A DNA stretch of 64,000 nt, taken from assembly GCA_032717465.1 (NCBI GenBank), contig CM064681.1:14882510-14946509 (forward strand), in the 5' to 3' direction. Source of the DNA: Coenobita brevimanus (lineage: Eukaryota > Arthropoda > Malacostraca > Decapoda > Coenobitidae). The number at the start of each line of letters is the position of its first letter. Within the stretch, counting starts at the first letter, position 1. Positions 49,738 to 60,590 of the stretch are shown here, in pieces. The notes under the pieces are model-generated. The model made no database searches and was not told the origin of the DNA. It saw nothing but the letters and a program-made list of their open reading frames with translations. Made by a program: the position numbers and the translations under genes.

Positions 49738-49950
49738 GATACTCGTACAAGGGTCAGTTATAGCTTTCATTGGCCTCTTTACAAAAAAAGTGGATCCCCT
49801 AAGCTGAAAATTTTTTCCTGAAGGTATAAAACAATAAACACTTCAGTGTATTGACAAGGTAAAGTTTGTTACCGAAATCAGCTGATGTTAGTTTCTTCTC
49901 TAATTTAGGTAAAACCCTTGTAATGAAGAGAACACACTCAGTACGCTTAC

Positions 49951-50078
49951 CTATAAAACTTGTTAAAACAAGGTGGGAGGAGGAAGATGGGAGCCAGACC
50001 ACGTGAGGGAGTCCATCAGGCAACCTTTTGTGGCTGTGAGTCTCCGGGCTGTAGGGCAGCTCCACCAACACGCTACAC
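49951..50078 (-). pseudogene. IR exon: N-terminal domain, second part
   Basis: A 128-nt open exon with a clear acceptor (TTTACTTTCGTAG) and a strong donor (ATAG|GTAAGC at 49950). It starts with 1 nt and ends with 1 nt of split codons. It encodes CSVLVELPYSPE then a proline/serine-rich link and SHLVLTSF, as found in the N-terminal domain of decapod IRs just before lobe S1. No lesion is visible in this exon. The next exon found, at 32163, starts in phase 0, so one short exon is probably missing between them. Confidence 0.65.
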
Positions 50079-50287
50079 CTACGAAAGTAAATACAAATAA
50101 TTAAATCTTTGGCTCCGATGAGGTTCCGCAAGTTGAACAGAACTTTGCCTTCTTAGCTGGAGGGGAGGGTATGGAGTCGAGAGATGTATGACAGGTGGGT
50201 ATGAACTGGAAGGATGACTGCCAAATGGCAGAGGAAGAGACGACGTGAAGGTGATTTGTTTCTACCCATCCCTTGCGAGATTAATTC

Positions 50288-50625
50288 TTTTTTTTTTTTT
50301 GTGTCCGATTCTGGGCATAGGCTTCACAGCCTGCTTTCAAGGCCCAGTAGCCCTCCTACGTACCGCATACCTCTACATGTCACCACTTCGGTGCTAACTC
50401 CCAACATCCATACTGAATACATGCTACGGGTGTCTCATACAGGACTGGTGTATTGGTATTAGCGTGGGTATTTTTAAGACATGTCGGTGGGTCTTCTGGT
50501 AGATCAGTAAAGTCTGATTTTTGTGAAATTCAAATCTTTAAACTGTTCCCTGCCCCAGCGGGATTTGAACCTGGGTCCGTTAGGACTACAAGCCACCTCT
50601 CTACCGACTGAGCCACCGCCTCCCC
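50288..50625 (-). mobile_element. tRNA-derived SINE, copy 2 (full length)
   Basis: On the minus strand it starts GGGGAGGCGGTGGCTCAGTC, has an A box TGGCTCAGTCGG and a B box GGTTCAAATCC spaced as in tRNA, then the same body as the copy at 2617 and a 13-base poly-A (poly-T 50288-50300). This copy has the best-preserved head, so the family can be defined from it. Confidence 0.85.
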
Positions 50626-50940
50626 AAAAGAGAAGCAAAAGCTGCAAAAATTAATATATTTTTTTAATGCTTTACCAGACATTAATCTTCATAGTTTTTA
50701 CGTTTTGGGTGTGAATTTCTTTTCCTTGAGTATTGTTATATCGTCTGACACTTGCAGTTAATGGATGAACTGAAGACTTTATCCTTTATGCATATCGAAC
50801 CTATCTTGTTTCCCTTCATCCCATTCAAGATGTCCATATAGTATACTGAATGGACAGATACCAGTAAAGGAACATAGACAAAAATGAACAGTTAATTCAT
50901 ACGATGCTGTGGCGTCTTTTGTTTTCTGTTCTACCTATAA

Positions 50941-51340
50941 TCAGATGATTTTCTTCACGTTCGGAAGTCCTCCAATCTGATGTGTATCTCCTAAGCTACC
51001 GTCTGGCGGTAGTGTGAGTATACTGCTACTACTATAATACGTCACAGGATTTAAGAAGTTCATGGCGGAACTCCCAGTGACAATATGCTTCATGTTAGGA
51101 AGCCCTCCAGTTTGATGTATATTTCCTAAACACCTGTCTGTAGGTGGTGTGAATATGTTACTACAATACGTCACGGGATTTAGGAGATTAATAACGGAAT
51201 GCCTAGTGACAATATTCTTCACGTTAGGAAGCCCTCCAATATGATGGATATCTCCTAAACTACCGTCTGTAGGTGGTGTGAATATATTACTACCGTATAA
51301 TACGTAACGGGATTCAAGAGGTTAACATCGGAGTGTCCAC
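50941..51340 (-). repeat. Coding-like tandem repeat, three units of about 43-46 codons
   Basis: Three units start at about 50950, 51088 and 51217 on the plus strand; spacings are 138 and 129 bp, both multiples of three. The minus strand is open through two units (51222-50941) and through the third after one frameshift. Each unit encodes variants of NLLNPVTY, then PPTDGSLGDIHQIGGLPNVK and IVTRHS. No known family was recognised; codon-length spacing suggests it was or is translated. Confidence 0.6.
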
Positions 51341-51980
51341 TGATGTAGTCCATACCTCTTATTAACTTCTCAGCTTAGCCTAGGAGCTTCTTAGTATCAC
51401 TCGAAGTTTAACCCATTTCGCAAAGCTCCTTCTTGCAGCTTTTCTAAAGCGTCTTAAAACCAGAGACTCTATTTAGCTCTCCTCATGTTAACTCTCATAC
51501 ACCGCAAATTTCACGAGCATGACAGTTATTCATTACGTGTATTCAACATCATATACTGTACAAGTATGATAGTGGATCTTCCCTTGGCCTATGTATTTGC
51601 TCACTTTTGTCCCGCAGAAAGATCGGTTATGTGAGAGAACAGTCAAACATTCACAAAATTAGGCCTTTCCCCTGGTAAAAAGCCGCAATTTTCTCTACAA
51701 TAGGTTCACAATTAAGCGCATTTAAGAAATATAAGAAACAAATCACTGGATCTTTGATGTCGTTCATTATTGTCTTTCATCATGTTCAGTCTTTTCGTTT
51801 CTTGACACAGGTTGTCATGTTTGGTGCATTCATTTACCAGGATTTGTCACTTGTGTCGTAAGTCATGAGGTACAAGGAAGGTGCGTATGCTTAATTTTTG
51901 TTCTTAGTGTGCTCCACCCTGTTTCACCAACATCAACATCCCAACACGTCGTGCATAATCTTTTCAACCAGTGCCACTTT
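51340..51980. other. IR intron or intergenic, nothing recognised
   Basis: AT-rich sequence without a coding signature or repeat. Confidence 0.5.
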
Positions 51981-51982
51981 TT

Positions 51983-52402
51983 ACCACCCACATTGCGAAG
52001 CGAGTGGAGTGGTAATGCTTTCAGTTGTGAGGTTGGCTGGCTGGCTGGCTTTGTTTGCGTGTAGATAAATAAGATATCTCATGAACGGCTTCTGCTATCA
52101 TGAAACTTTTGAGGTGTCAAGATTGCAGATATGGCCAAAATCCTGTACGAGTTCGAAAATGGGCATTCAGGGTCGTCACCAAATTGGCTGCCAAAGGTAA
52201 AATAGTTGACCTTTGGTGGTCTTGACATTGACCCCGAGTGCTCATTTTCGAACTCGTCCAAAATTATGGTCATATCTTGATACCCTGAAAATTTTATGTT
52301 GATAGCTCAAGCCGTTCATGAGATATCTTGTTACCCTCACACAAACAAAGCCAGCCATCCAACCTCACAACTAAAAACATTACCACTCTGTTCACTTACC
52401 AC
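51983..52402. mobile_element. Foldback MITE with about 200-bp inverted arms
   Basis: Left arm (51983-52200) and right arm (52203-52402) are inverted copies: both contain GTGGTAATG, AGTTGTGAGGTTGG, GGCTTTGTTTG, AAGATATCTCATGAACGGCT and GAGTTCGAAAATG. There is almost no loop. No coding capacity. Confidence 0.8.
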
Positions 52403-52475
52403 CAGCGTTGTGAAGCGAATGGAGGGCAATGTTTTCAGTTGTGAGGTTGGATGACTGGCTTTGTTTGTGTTTTAC
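52395..52475. repeat. Partial direct copy of the foldback MITE end
   Basis: ACCA then GTTGTGAAGCGAATGGAG, TTTTCAGTTGTGAGGTTGG and GGCTTTGTTTGTG repeats the left-arm sequence of 51983-52060 in the same orientation, directly adjoining the right arm. Confidence 0.7.
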
Positions 52476-52678
52476 ATCTTGAATTTGAGTCACACCAGAA
52501 ATGGAGGTGCAAAATTATGAGCTGAGGAAAAACTTTCCACCCACGCGGATGGTGCGATCCCATCCTGAGTTGGCTTCTAGTTTCGTACTCGAACACCACT
52601 CTTAACATCGACGGTGTAAGAGAAAGCTCAACGTTAATATTCCCAACATTATTCTATATATTCATATAATTCCTGTCT

Positions 52679-53503
52679 TTAACCCACCCCATCCTGACGT
52701 TTTCTGGGCAGTGGTACGCCCCAGTCCCGACATGTTTGGACCTTTTTTTTTTTTTTTTGGCTCAAACATCTGCTTTTGGTGAGAAACATCGAAAATTCAT
52801 AGAGAAATCGCTCACCTGAGGTTTGAAATACTCGATCGAGGTAGGAGTACCTTCTTGCCTTACAGGGTTTTCTATCAGGCTGGCTGCAAAGCTAACGAGT
52901 TCTATGGGAGGATAACTATTCTACACCACTCATAAACGGTATTTATTTATTTATTTGGTACGAATTTATATGTAGTACGAGAGTATATTGGTTTTCAAAC
53001 GGTAATATAGGCATTATAAGCATTGTTTCACTCACTAACTCATCACCATTCCTGACCTTTTTTTGCCACAATACCTGATCATCATTTCTGACTGTTTCTT
53101 CCTCTAATGTTTGTCCTCCACATTGTCATCGATTGGGGAATCACTCTGGCCCTGAATTTCGTACCGTGGCATGACATGGCTTTACTGGCCAGGTCACTGA
53201 TGACAGGTGAATTGCTGAGAAAAGGTCATGCAGGGGGAGGGGGAGGTCATGATGGGTAAGGCATCGTCCCTGCCTGGCATCTTGTAGAGGAAGGTGTCCC
53301 GTGTATACGTGCCAAAAATCACTCACGAAAATTGAAAATTGTGCAAATTAGGGACCTTGGAATGTCCTTGCAATGTTGCCGCATTAATTTACATCTCCGG
53401 GATATGAGTGCACATCATGTGAGGACGTGAATTCACGTCTCCGGGATATGAGTGCACATCATGTGAGGACATGAATTCACGTCTCCGGGACAGGGCGGGT
53501 TAA
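52679..53503. mobile_element. TTAA element 4 (825 bp)
   Basis: Starts TTAACCCACCCCATCCTG and ends as the inverse of TTAACCCGCCCTGTCCCG, TTAA both sides. Long similarity to 44308-45068. Near the right end a 52-bp unit with CTCCGGGATATGAGTGCACA is tandemly duplicated. Non-coding. Confidence 0.85.
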
Positions 53504-53854
53504 AGGGCATACTTGTGCCATTAACCATCACCACCGCACTCATGCTATCTTACGCACACCTCTCCATTTAATTCAGCCACTTTTCAACCTGATCACTGAC
53601 CTGCACTTTACTGGCTAACCTGCAGCACTCATCTTTACATGACAGCCAGTAATATAACTTGAATTTAATTACTGTGCATGTGACACAAGGTGGTAACATG
53701 GGTAGAGCACTTATCAGATTATATATAATGCCTCCTGCTACAACAGTCATTCATTTCTGACCTTTCTGCAATTAATGATCAGCATTTTGAGAGACATGCA
53801 TAAGTATTACAGACAAAATAGTATGTACAATAAAAGACATATTTTGGAGAGGGT

Positions 53855-54063
53855 TCATGGTTTATGATGATAAGCATGGAGTTGGTCTTTGCCAGGGTGC
53901 TACGCAAGTGTGGGAGGCGGTTGAGAGGGAGGTGGGTGAGTACAAGGAACCTCGTCGACCACGCCTGGAGGCAGCTCTTGAAAGACCACTCGGCGAAGGC
54001 GGCAAGGAAGGCTGGGTCGTCACTCACGACCACCACCGCTATGGATCTTGGGCTTTTCCTTGT
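53855..54063 (-). pseudogene. IR exon: N-terminal domain, first part
   Basis: Open minus-strand frame behind a good acceptor (pyrimidine tract ending TTTCACAG at 54070-54064). It reads a stretch with VVVVSDDPAFLAAFAEWS followed by STRFLVLTHLPL and KTNSMLIII, the pattern of the extracellular N-terminal domain of decapod IRs. The 3' boundary is not clear: homology-like sequence ends near 53855, but no GT donor of the phase required by the next exon (2 nt left over) is seen there, so the donor may be mutated. A (GA)n run lies upstream at 54125-54164. Confidence 0.65.
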
Positions 54064-54121
54064 CTGTGAAAGGACGACGTATTCATATGCAAGTGTGTGT
54101 ACAGGTATATATTTACACACA

Positions 54122-54124
<3 letters not shown>

Positions 54125-54164
<40 letters not shown>
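54125..54164. repeat. (GA)n microsatellite
   Basis: GA dinucleotide run about 60 bases upstream of IR exon 54063-53855. Confidence 0.95.
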
Positions 54165-54165
<1 letters not shown>

Positions 54166-54812
54166 ATTATTTTACAGGAATGAGTCTATTAATGTATCCA
54201 TATTGACATCAAAAGTCCAGTTAGGCAGAAAAAAATGTACAAAATCTATGATCTGGATACATTGCCGTACCACGATCCAGCCCAAATAATTGTGTAAAAT
54301 GGGAAACATCTAGAATAACAAAAGGAAATATAAAACTGAAAAATTTCGAGAACATTTTGAATGTATGATGTGATGGTGTTGCAGTAATATAACCTGACAG
54401 GTGGTGAAGGGATGACTGGGCTGCTCTGGCGTTCACAAAGCCAGGTAGGAGTGTCCATGGACAGAGTAAACTTTCTGAGGGAAATGAGTAGAAATATCAG
54501 CTATTAAGGTCAGTTTTAAGTCTTAGATGATAAATAAGGTCCTTATAATTACATCTGCACTTGTTGATGACACTTTTGACTTCAAGAGACTGAATTAGAG
54601 CAGGGCCAGTTATACTATGCAATCGATGACCTAAATGGAATTGGAATGGTCAAACATTGATGAAAAGGTCAGCTTTTGTGTGCCTAAGGAAATACCATCG
54701 CACGCTTGCTGAAAAACGTAAAAAAAAAAAAAATGTACATAAATAGTTGAATTTAAGCAGAAACTTGCTCAGAGGTGACCCAGGCAGAAGAACAATATTA
54801 CATTATAATCTA

Positions 54813-54816
<4 letters not shown>

Positions 54817-54888
<72 letters not shown>
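54817..54888. repeat. (TA)n microsatellite
   Basis: TA run directly before the LTR at 54900, a second case of an LTR element next to (TA)n. Confidence 0.95.
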
Positions 54889-54892
<4 letters not shown>

Positions 54893-54899
54893 GTATATA

Positions 54900-55735
54900 T
54901 TGTTACCTCCCCGTCCCACACTGCCACAGGCTCCAACAGCAGTAGTTCAGTATAGGAAGGACGTTGCCCAGTGAGGTGTTCTTTCTATGGTCAGCCTTTC
55001 AGTGTACAGCACACAAGATCAGCTGAGGCTAAAATAAACACTGGGTTCTTAACTTCACTGTCTTTATTTTCCATGTAATTACACTTAATGCTTTCCAACT
55101 TCACTTCACTGTTTTCACAAGCACTGGAGCTATACAAACTTTACTAACTGCAATTACACTTCACTGTCTGCCAACAACACTTCACTATTTTCACATGCAC
55201 CGAGAATTGTACAAACTTCACTGACATTGCACTGACATTGCACTACACTCAAAATGAACTGAAAACCGACTGAACTGCTCTAGTCTCTTCCGCGTCCTTA
55301 TATATGCTTCCTTTATCCTCGAGTGTTCTACACCTCCAAAGTTCTCGTGTATTCCAGAGAGCAACGATTACAACAGTTAAAAACTTGGAGACATCCAAAA
55401 CATGCCAGAGTTATCTTACACTGCATAACACTAAATTATTTAGCATACAAACTTAAATTGAATTACATAGTTTTACAATCACGTAAATAAAACATTATAG
55501 AGAAAAAGAGCACAAAAATTAAAGGTACAAATTACAAAATAATTATGTTCACAATAGCAGGCTAACAGGCAACTCTGATTCGTAATGGAACTACGGTACG
55601 AGAAACGGTGAGAAACTACTAATAAATGTAGAGGTGTATGTATGTAGGAGGACTACTGGGCCTTGAGTGCAGGCTGTGAAGCCTATGCCCAGAGTCGGAC
55701 ACTTAAAAAAAAAAAAAAAAATCCTGGTTCTCAAC
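54900..55735 (-). repeat. Gypsy-3 3' LTR
   Basis: Begins TGTTACCTCCCCG and ends GGTTCTCAACA. It has many TTCACT-rich repeats. A SINE 3' fragment (55627-55708) lies within it just before the end. Confidence 0.65.
55627..55708 (+). mobile_element. SINE 3' fragment, copy 3
   Basis: GTAGGAGGACTACTGGGCCT, GCCTATGCCCAGAGTCGGAC and a poly-A match the 3' end of the SINE at 2617 and 50288. The 5' part is absent. Confidence 0.75.
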
Positions 55736-55818
55736 ACTACCTCCTCCCTAATCCTTTTGTTGTCCCGAAAAAAACTACACAGTGTATACAGTCATAGTCC
55801 TTAATCCAAACTAAACAT

Positions 55819-57209
55819 TTAATTATAAACAAAATAATTCTTCATCTTATCAGGCCTTCTCCTATGCCACATCTGATGACGTCCCTGCTCCTCCACACAG
55901 TCCACTCCTCCTGGAATGTCTTGGTCCTCATCCTGATGCACTTCTTTTCGTGGGAAACCGTCAACATCCTTGGCTGCGGAAGAGCACGATTCCTCAGAGA
56001 GGTCCCAGCTGTACTGTCCTGGTCCATGGTACTGCCAGAGACAATTCACGTGTACCACCTTAGAGTGAGACTTCCTACCTCCCCGAATCCAATACGCTAC
56101 GTCTGATAGGCAGTCCAACACAGTGTAAGGCCTATCCCACGGGTTCTGCAACTTCGGTGACTGTCCCTTCTTTAGCTGAGGATTGTATAACCAAATTTGG
56201 TCACCATCCTTGAAGCTCACCTCACTTGCCTTGGCATCATACTTATGCTTTATCACCTCTCCTGAAAACTTAAGGGCTCCTCGCATTTGATGATGTACCT
56301 CAACCAGCCCTTCCTGACGATGCTTTGCATAGCTGGAGGTGTCCGCAGGCAGCAGCTCTTCACCAGGTGGTCTTCCCATTAACAAGTCAACGAGTGAGTG
56401 TAACTTGTGGCTCAACATCAACTTTGCAGGGGTGTAGCTGGTAGACTCATGGGATGAAGACCAATATGCCACCAACAACACAGGTAATTTCTGGTCCCAT
56501 TCCATTTGCCCCTCTAAGTAGTACTTGGCCATTTCTTGTCCCAGGGTTCAGTTGAATTTCTCCACCATCCCATCTGACTGTGGCCTTAGTGGGGTTGTCC
56601 TGGTCTTCTTCATTCACAATAACTTGCAGCACTCACGGAACACAGCAGACTCGAAGTTTCTACCCTGGTGTGAAAGTAGCTCTTGCGCCATTCCAGAACG
56701 ACAGAAAATCTGGTCAACTAACACCTGAGCAACAGTCGTAGCCTCTTGATCGGGGATGGTGTAGGCTTCTGGCCGTTTTGTGAAACAGTAAAGGGTAACA
56801 CATATATACCAGTTTCCTCTTTCAGTGAGTGGCAGAGGTCCAGCAACATCCACTGCAACTCTTTCTATCAGCACCCACTTGGTGCAGCTGAAGAGGGCCA
56901 CAACCATGCTTCTTAGCTCCCTTCTTGGCACAACACACTTCACACATCCGACACCACTCTTCAACATTGTGCTACAGAGCAGCCCAGTAGAACCTCTGTG
57001 CAGCTGGCTTAGAGTTTTCTTCACTCCCAGGTGCACACTGGTGATCGGGTTATGAGACTCATGCAAGATCCCAGACCAGTTACCAATACTTGCTGAGGCC
57101 ATAGGGTGTCTACCACTGATGCTCCAGTAGTCCGTTGTTCAAACGAAGAAGGTCCCACTGACTCCAGTAGCTCTTGGTCGCAGGGCTTAACCTGGAAACT
57201 TCTTCCCAA
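55819..57209 (-). pseudogene. Gypsy-3 integrase
   Basis: A zinc-binding region (ITSVHLGVKKTLSQL with C-x2-C in GCVKCVV) precedes the core: Asp in VAVDVAGPLPLTERGN; the second block reads LLSHQGRNFES, where the usual Asp of S-D-Q-G is replaced by His. After a frame change near 56600 comes YWSSSHESTSYTPAKLML and a C-terminal domain (VSFKDGDQIWLYNPQLKKG, PWDRPYTVLDCLSDVAYWI). Broken by frameshifts and a lost catalytic residue. Confidence 0.75.
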
Positions 57210-57389
57210 GTTGGACGCAATGTACTATGCTGCACCCACTCTAGTGCTGGTTGTTAATCTGCATCCTTTTCAGGTCTTCTGCATCTGACGCTGGCCCTGT
57301 CACCACAGTATGGCAGCATTTCTTGCTAAGATCGCTATTCCTGCTACACTGCTTGCCGTCTGTTCTTCCGTCTCCTTGCACACTTTTCA

Positions 57390-58450
57390 TCAAGGTTCTC
57401 CTGCTTTCCTCAGTGGTGGGGCTTCTTGGGAAAAATTGGCTGGCTGTTGCCTCTCGTCACCAGCTTTCATTAAGTTGTCTGCATCATTCTCATTTGGACA
57501 CTCATAGCTGAAGCGTCCCACCTCACCACATGTCCAACACCCATTTGTCACAATAGGGGATTTCCTTGCACTACTCTGATCTTGCTCCTTCTTCCATTTG
57601 TAATGATCCACCTTCTTGTGTCTCAGCTTCCCGCAGAACCAGCAACCTCCTTTGGTCTTCCTCTGTTCTCTCTTCCACTTGTAGTAATCCACTTTCCAAT
57701 GTCCTGGCTTCTAACAATAGCAGCAACTTCCTCTGATCTTCTCCTGTTCCCTCTTCCACTTATAACAATCCTCTTTCCTATATCCTGGCTTTTCACAGTA
57801 CCAGCAACTTCCTTCAAATGTTTTCACTTCACGAACCTGTCCCTGTCTTGCCTTGAATTCTGCACTACGACCTGCCTGAAAAGTGGACGTGCTTGACCTG
57901 ATGTAGGACTCAAATACTAGATCCCTGGCTAGTGCTTCTTGCATGCTACTGGGTTGTGCCTGCCTCACTTGCACTTTCAACTCTGCACCATCAAGTGCAT
58001 CAATGAACTGGTCCCTCAGAAGAATAGCCAACAGGTTAGGTGTTGCTCCAGGATATGCCTTGTGTGCCATACTCTCCAGGTCATGAGCAAGCTGCTGTAG
58101 GGATCCGGAATCATACTCTGTAAACCTCAGTCTGGTATATGGTTCCATATCTGTGCTCCAGCACTTCTACTAGGGACTGATAACTGTTCCTCTCCATCAC
58201 TGACATCCGGCCCAGAATTTCCAATGGGGCACCCACCCTTAAGGCTACTGGCAAGCCGCACTGCCCACTGCCTATCGTCCCAGCCATTCTGATCAGCAGG
58301 TAACTCAAACTGTGCATGGTAAGCTTCCCAAGATACTCTACCATCAAACTCCTGAGGTTTCTTTTTAATTGGACACCCGTTATAGCCATGCACTTCACTG
58401 GAGGGGCCTAACAACTGGTGCACCATAACTACAGTAAGTACATGGCCCAT
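57390..58450 (-). pseudogene. Gypsy-3 gag with four tandem zinc knuckles
   Basis: Capsid-like part (PQEFDGRVSWEAYHAQFEL, then QLAHDLESMAHKAYPG and RDQFIDALDG) followed by a C-terminal array of four related knuckle units of about 35-45 codons: CWYCEKPGYRKEDC, CCYC-stop-KPGHWKVDY, CWFCGKLRHKKVDH and CWTCGEVGRFSYEC, separated by YKWK(R/K)EQ linkers. Units 2 and 3 have lost the last Cys. A frameshift near 58140 and a TAA or TAG at about 57713 break it. Confidence 0.75.
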
Positions 58451-58496
58451 GACAGGTACATAGCAATCTTATGATTCCTTCATTTCAACAGAAATG

Positions 58497-59590
58497 GTGG
58501 GCCTGCACTGAATGGCAGGTTATGGAAAATTAGACCCATCCTGACCATGCTCAAGGACTCATTTTCCAGGGTTTTCCATCCGTCTCAGAAAGTGGTTATT
58601 GATGAGTCACTAGTGTCATTCCAGGGCCGTTTGGCATTTATTCAGTATGTGCCATCCAAGCATCACTGCTCTGGACTAAAATTCTTTGTCCTTTGTAACT
58701 GCATACCGGATATGTGCTTGATGTGATAATTCATTCGGCTATGGATGTTGATATACCCAGCAACGATACTCACGGTTTCTTAGCATCAGTAGTGAAAGTG
58801 ATAACGGAAAGGTACTTCAACAAGCACCACATTCTGTACACCGATAACTTTTACACAGTCCTGGTGTTCACCAATATTTGTTTGAACACAGCTCTGGGAC
58901 CTGTGGAACAGTCCGGGCAAATAGAAAAATTTCCTTGAATTCCCAGCAAAAACTGAGAAAGGTGCCCTCCTTACCAGGAAATGTGACAACATGTTAGCCC
59001 TTCTCTGGCATGACAAGAGATGGGTTACCATGTTTTCATCAGTACATAAGGACGTGTTTGAGGAAACAGGAAAGACAGACTAGAAGGCCGGGAACCCATA
59101 TTCAAGCCCGATGCTGTCAACAACAATACTATCAACATGCGGCATCTTGATAAGTCAGACATGCAGAATGGTTAGGTTGAATGCCTTTGTAAGTCCTGCC
59201 AGTGATACAAGAGGCCATTTTTACACCTTCTTGACACCACTGCCCTGAATGGTTTCATACTGTTCAAGGAGGTCATCAAGAAACCTCTCTTTCTACAAGA
59301 GTTTGAGAGAGAGCTTGCACATAAGCTCCTTAAAGAATATTCAACTGCACAGATGCCAGGTGCGAGGCGGGGGATGCAGAGAATACCTACAGTCGACACG
59401 CGACAGGCTAAGTTATGCTGATTATTTCTGGTGGTACACGCTGGTAGAGATTGGGGGTACCACTGCAGGTTGTCAGATGTACAGGCAGTGCCACATCTGC
59501 AACACCAAATGCATGAAAAGAGACAGCCTACCAATGTGTGTAGTGCAAGGTCTGCCTGTGCCCTAAATGTTTTAAAGAGTACCACAATGA
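58497..59590 (+). pseudogene. piggyBac-type transposase remnant
   Basis: Plus-strand pieces of a DDE_Tnp_1_7 transposase: VVIDESLVSFQGRLAFIQY and VPSKHHCSGLKFFVLC (first Asp in VIDES), then after a frame change HHILYTDNFYTV (second Asp) and further damaged blocks including RDGLPCF and KEVIKKPLFLQEFERELAH, then a cysteine-rich end (YRQCHICNTKCMKRDS). Many stops. No TTAA ends were identified, so a link to the TTAA elements is only possible, not shown. Confidence 0.75.
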
Positions 59591-59805
59591 GAGTGTTTAC
59601 TGAGCATGTGTGTGGGAAATTGTTAATAGTAAACAGGTATGCACTACCCCCTGGGGGTAGGTTTTTTTTTTCAAGAATACTTCCCCAGTATCCCTGCTTG
59701 TCGTAAAAGGCGACTAAAAGGGTTGGCGGAGGGTTAGTGCCCCTCCCCGGAAAACAACTAACTAAAAAAACAAACAATAAGCCTCAGACAAGGACTGACC
59801 AAACG

Positions 59806-60590
59806 ATGACGGCCAAGGGCCGGACAAAGGACGTGGTTATTGGAACCTGGAACGTAAGGGTAGCGAATGATGAGGTGAAAGAGAGAGAGATTGTCCAGGT
59901 GCTTGAGGGTGCGAAAGTGGATGTATGTGGAATAACTGAAACAAAATGGAGAGGAGAAAATGTGAGAGAATGGGAGTATGGATGGGGTATATGTGCAGGA
60001 GTAGGTGAGAATGAGAGGGCAAAGGAAGGAGTACGTATAGTTGTGAGTAAAAGATGGAAGAGGAGCATAAGACAGTATGGATCAGTTGGGTCAAGGATTG
60101 TGTGGGTAAAGTTGAAAGTTGGAATACAAATGTGGGTGATTGTGTGTGTGTATGCGCCAACGCAAGATCGTGCTGGAAGAGTGAGAGAAGAGTTCTGGAC
60201 AAATGTAGAAGTGTGCATGGATAAGTTTGGAAGGAATGAGACAGTGTTTTTGATTGGTGATATGAATGGTAAAGTTGGGAATGTGAAGGTGGATGGAATA
60301 GTTGGTGAGTGGGGTGTGCCTGCTGAGATAGATGAGAATGGGAGTGCGTTATTGGACATTTGTGCTGGGAGGGGGTTGGTGATAGCCTATACCCTCTTCA
60401 GGCAAAAAATGATCCACAGGTATACATGGCAAGTGATGAGAAGGGTGGGTGGTGAACTGAAATAAAGGAAGGCAATGACTGATTATGTGTGTGTGGATGA
60501 AAGGATGCGAAGATGTGTAATGGATGCAAGAGTTTAAAGAGGTTGGGGGAGTGGACTTTCTGACCACTACTTGGTGGTGGCCAGAATTAG
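59806..60590 (+). pseudogene. RTE-2 endonuclease
   Basis: Starts MTAKGRTKDVVIGTWNVRVA. APE-type motifs: VDVCGITETKWRGEN, WVIVCVYAPTQDRAGR, FLIGDMNGKVGNVK and, after TAA at 60463-60465 and a further stop, GLSDHYLVVARI. It nicks the target for reverse transcription. Confidence 0.8.

Larger units (their letters stand above)
54900..58450 (-). mobile_element. Ty3/gypsy remnant (Gypsy-3): one LTR, gag and integrase, RT missing
   Basis: The 3' LTR (about 54900-55735, plus-strand ends TGTTACC ... TCTCAACA) is followed by a purine-rich tract (GGGAGGAGGTAG on the minus strand), then going upstream integrase and gag. No RT or RNase H and no second LTR are seen; a piggyBac remnant lies where the 5' part should be. 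Confidence 0.75.

Noticed and set aside
54370..54470. AG/GT-bounded segment with LPGFVNARAAQSSLHHLS as an upstream IR exon
   Set aside because: Neither open frame ends in the phase 0 needed by exon 54063-53855, and there is no recognisable motif.
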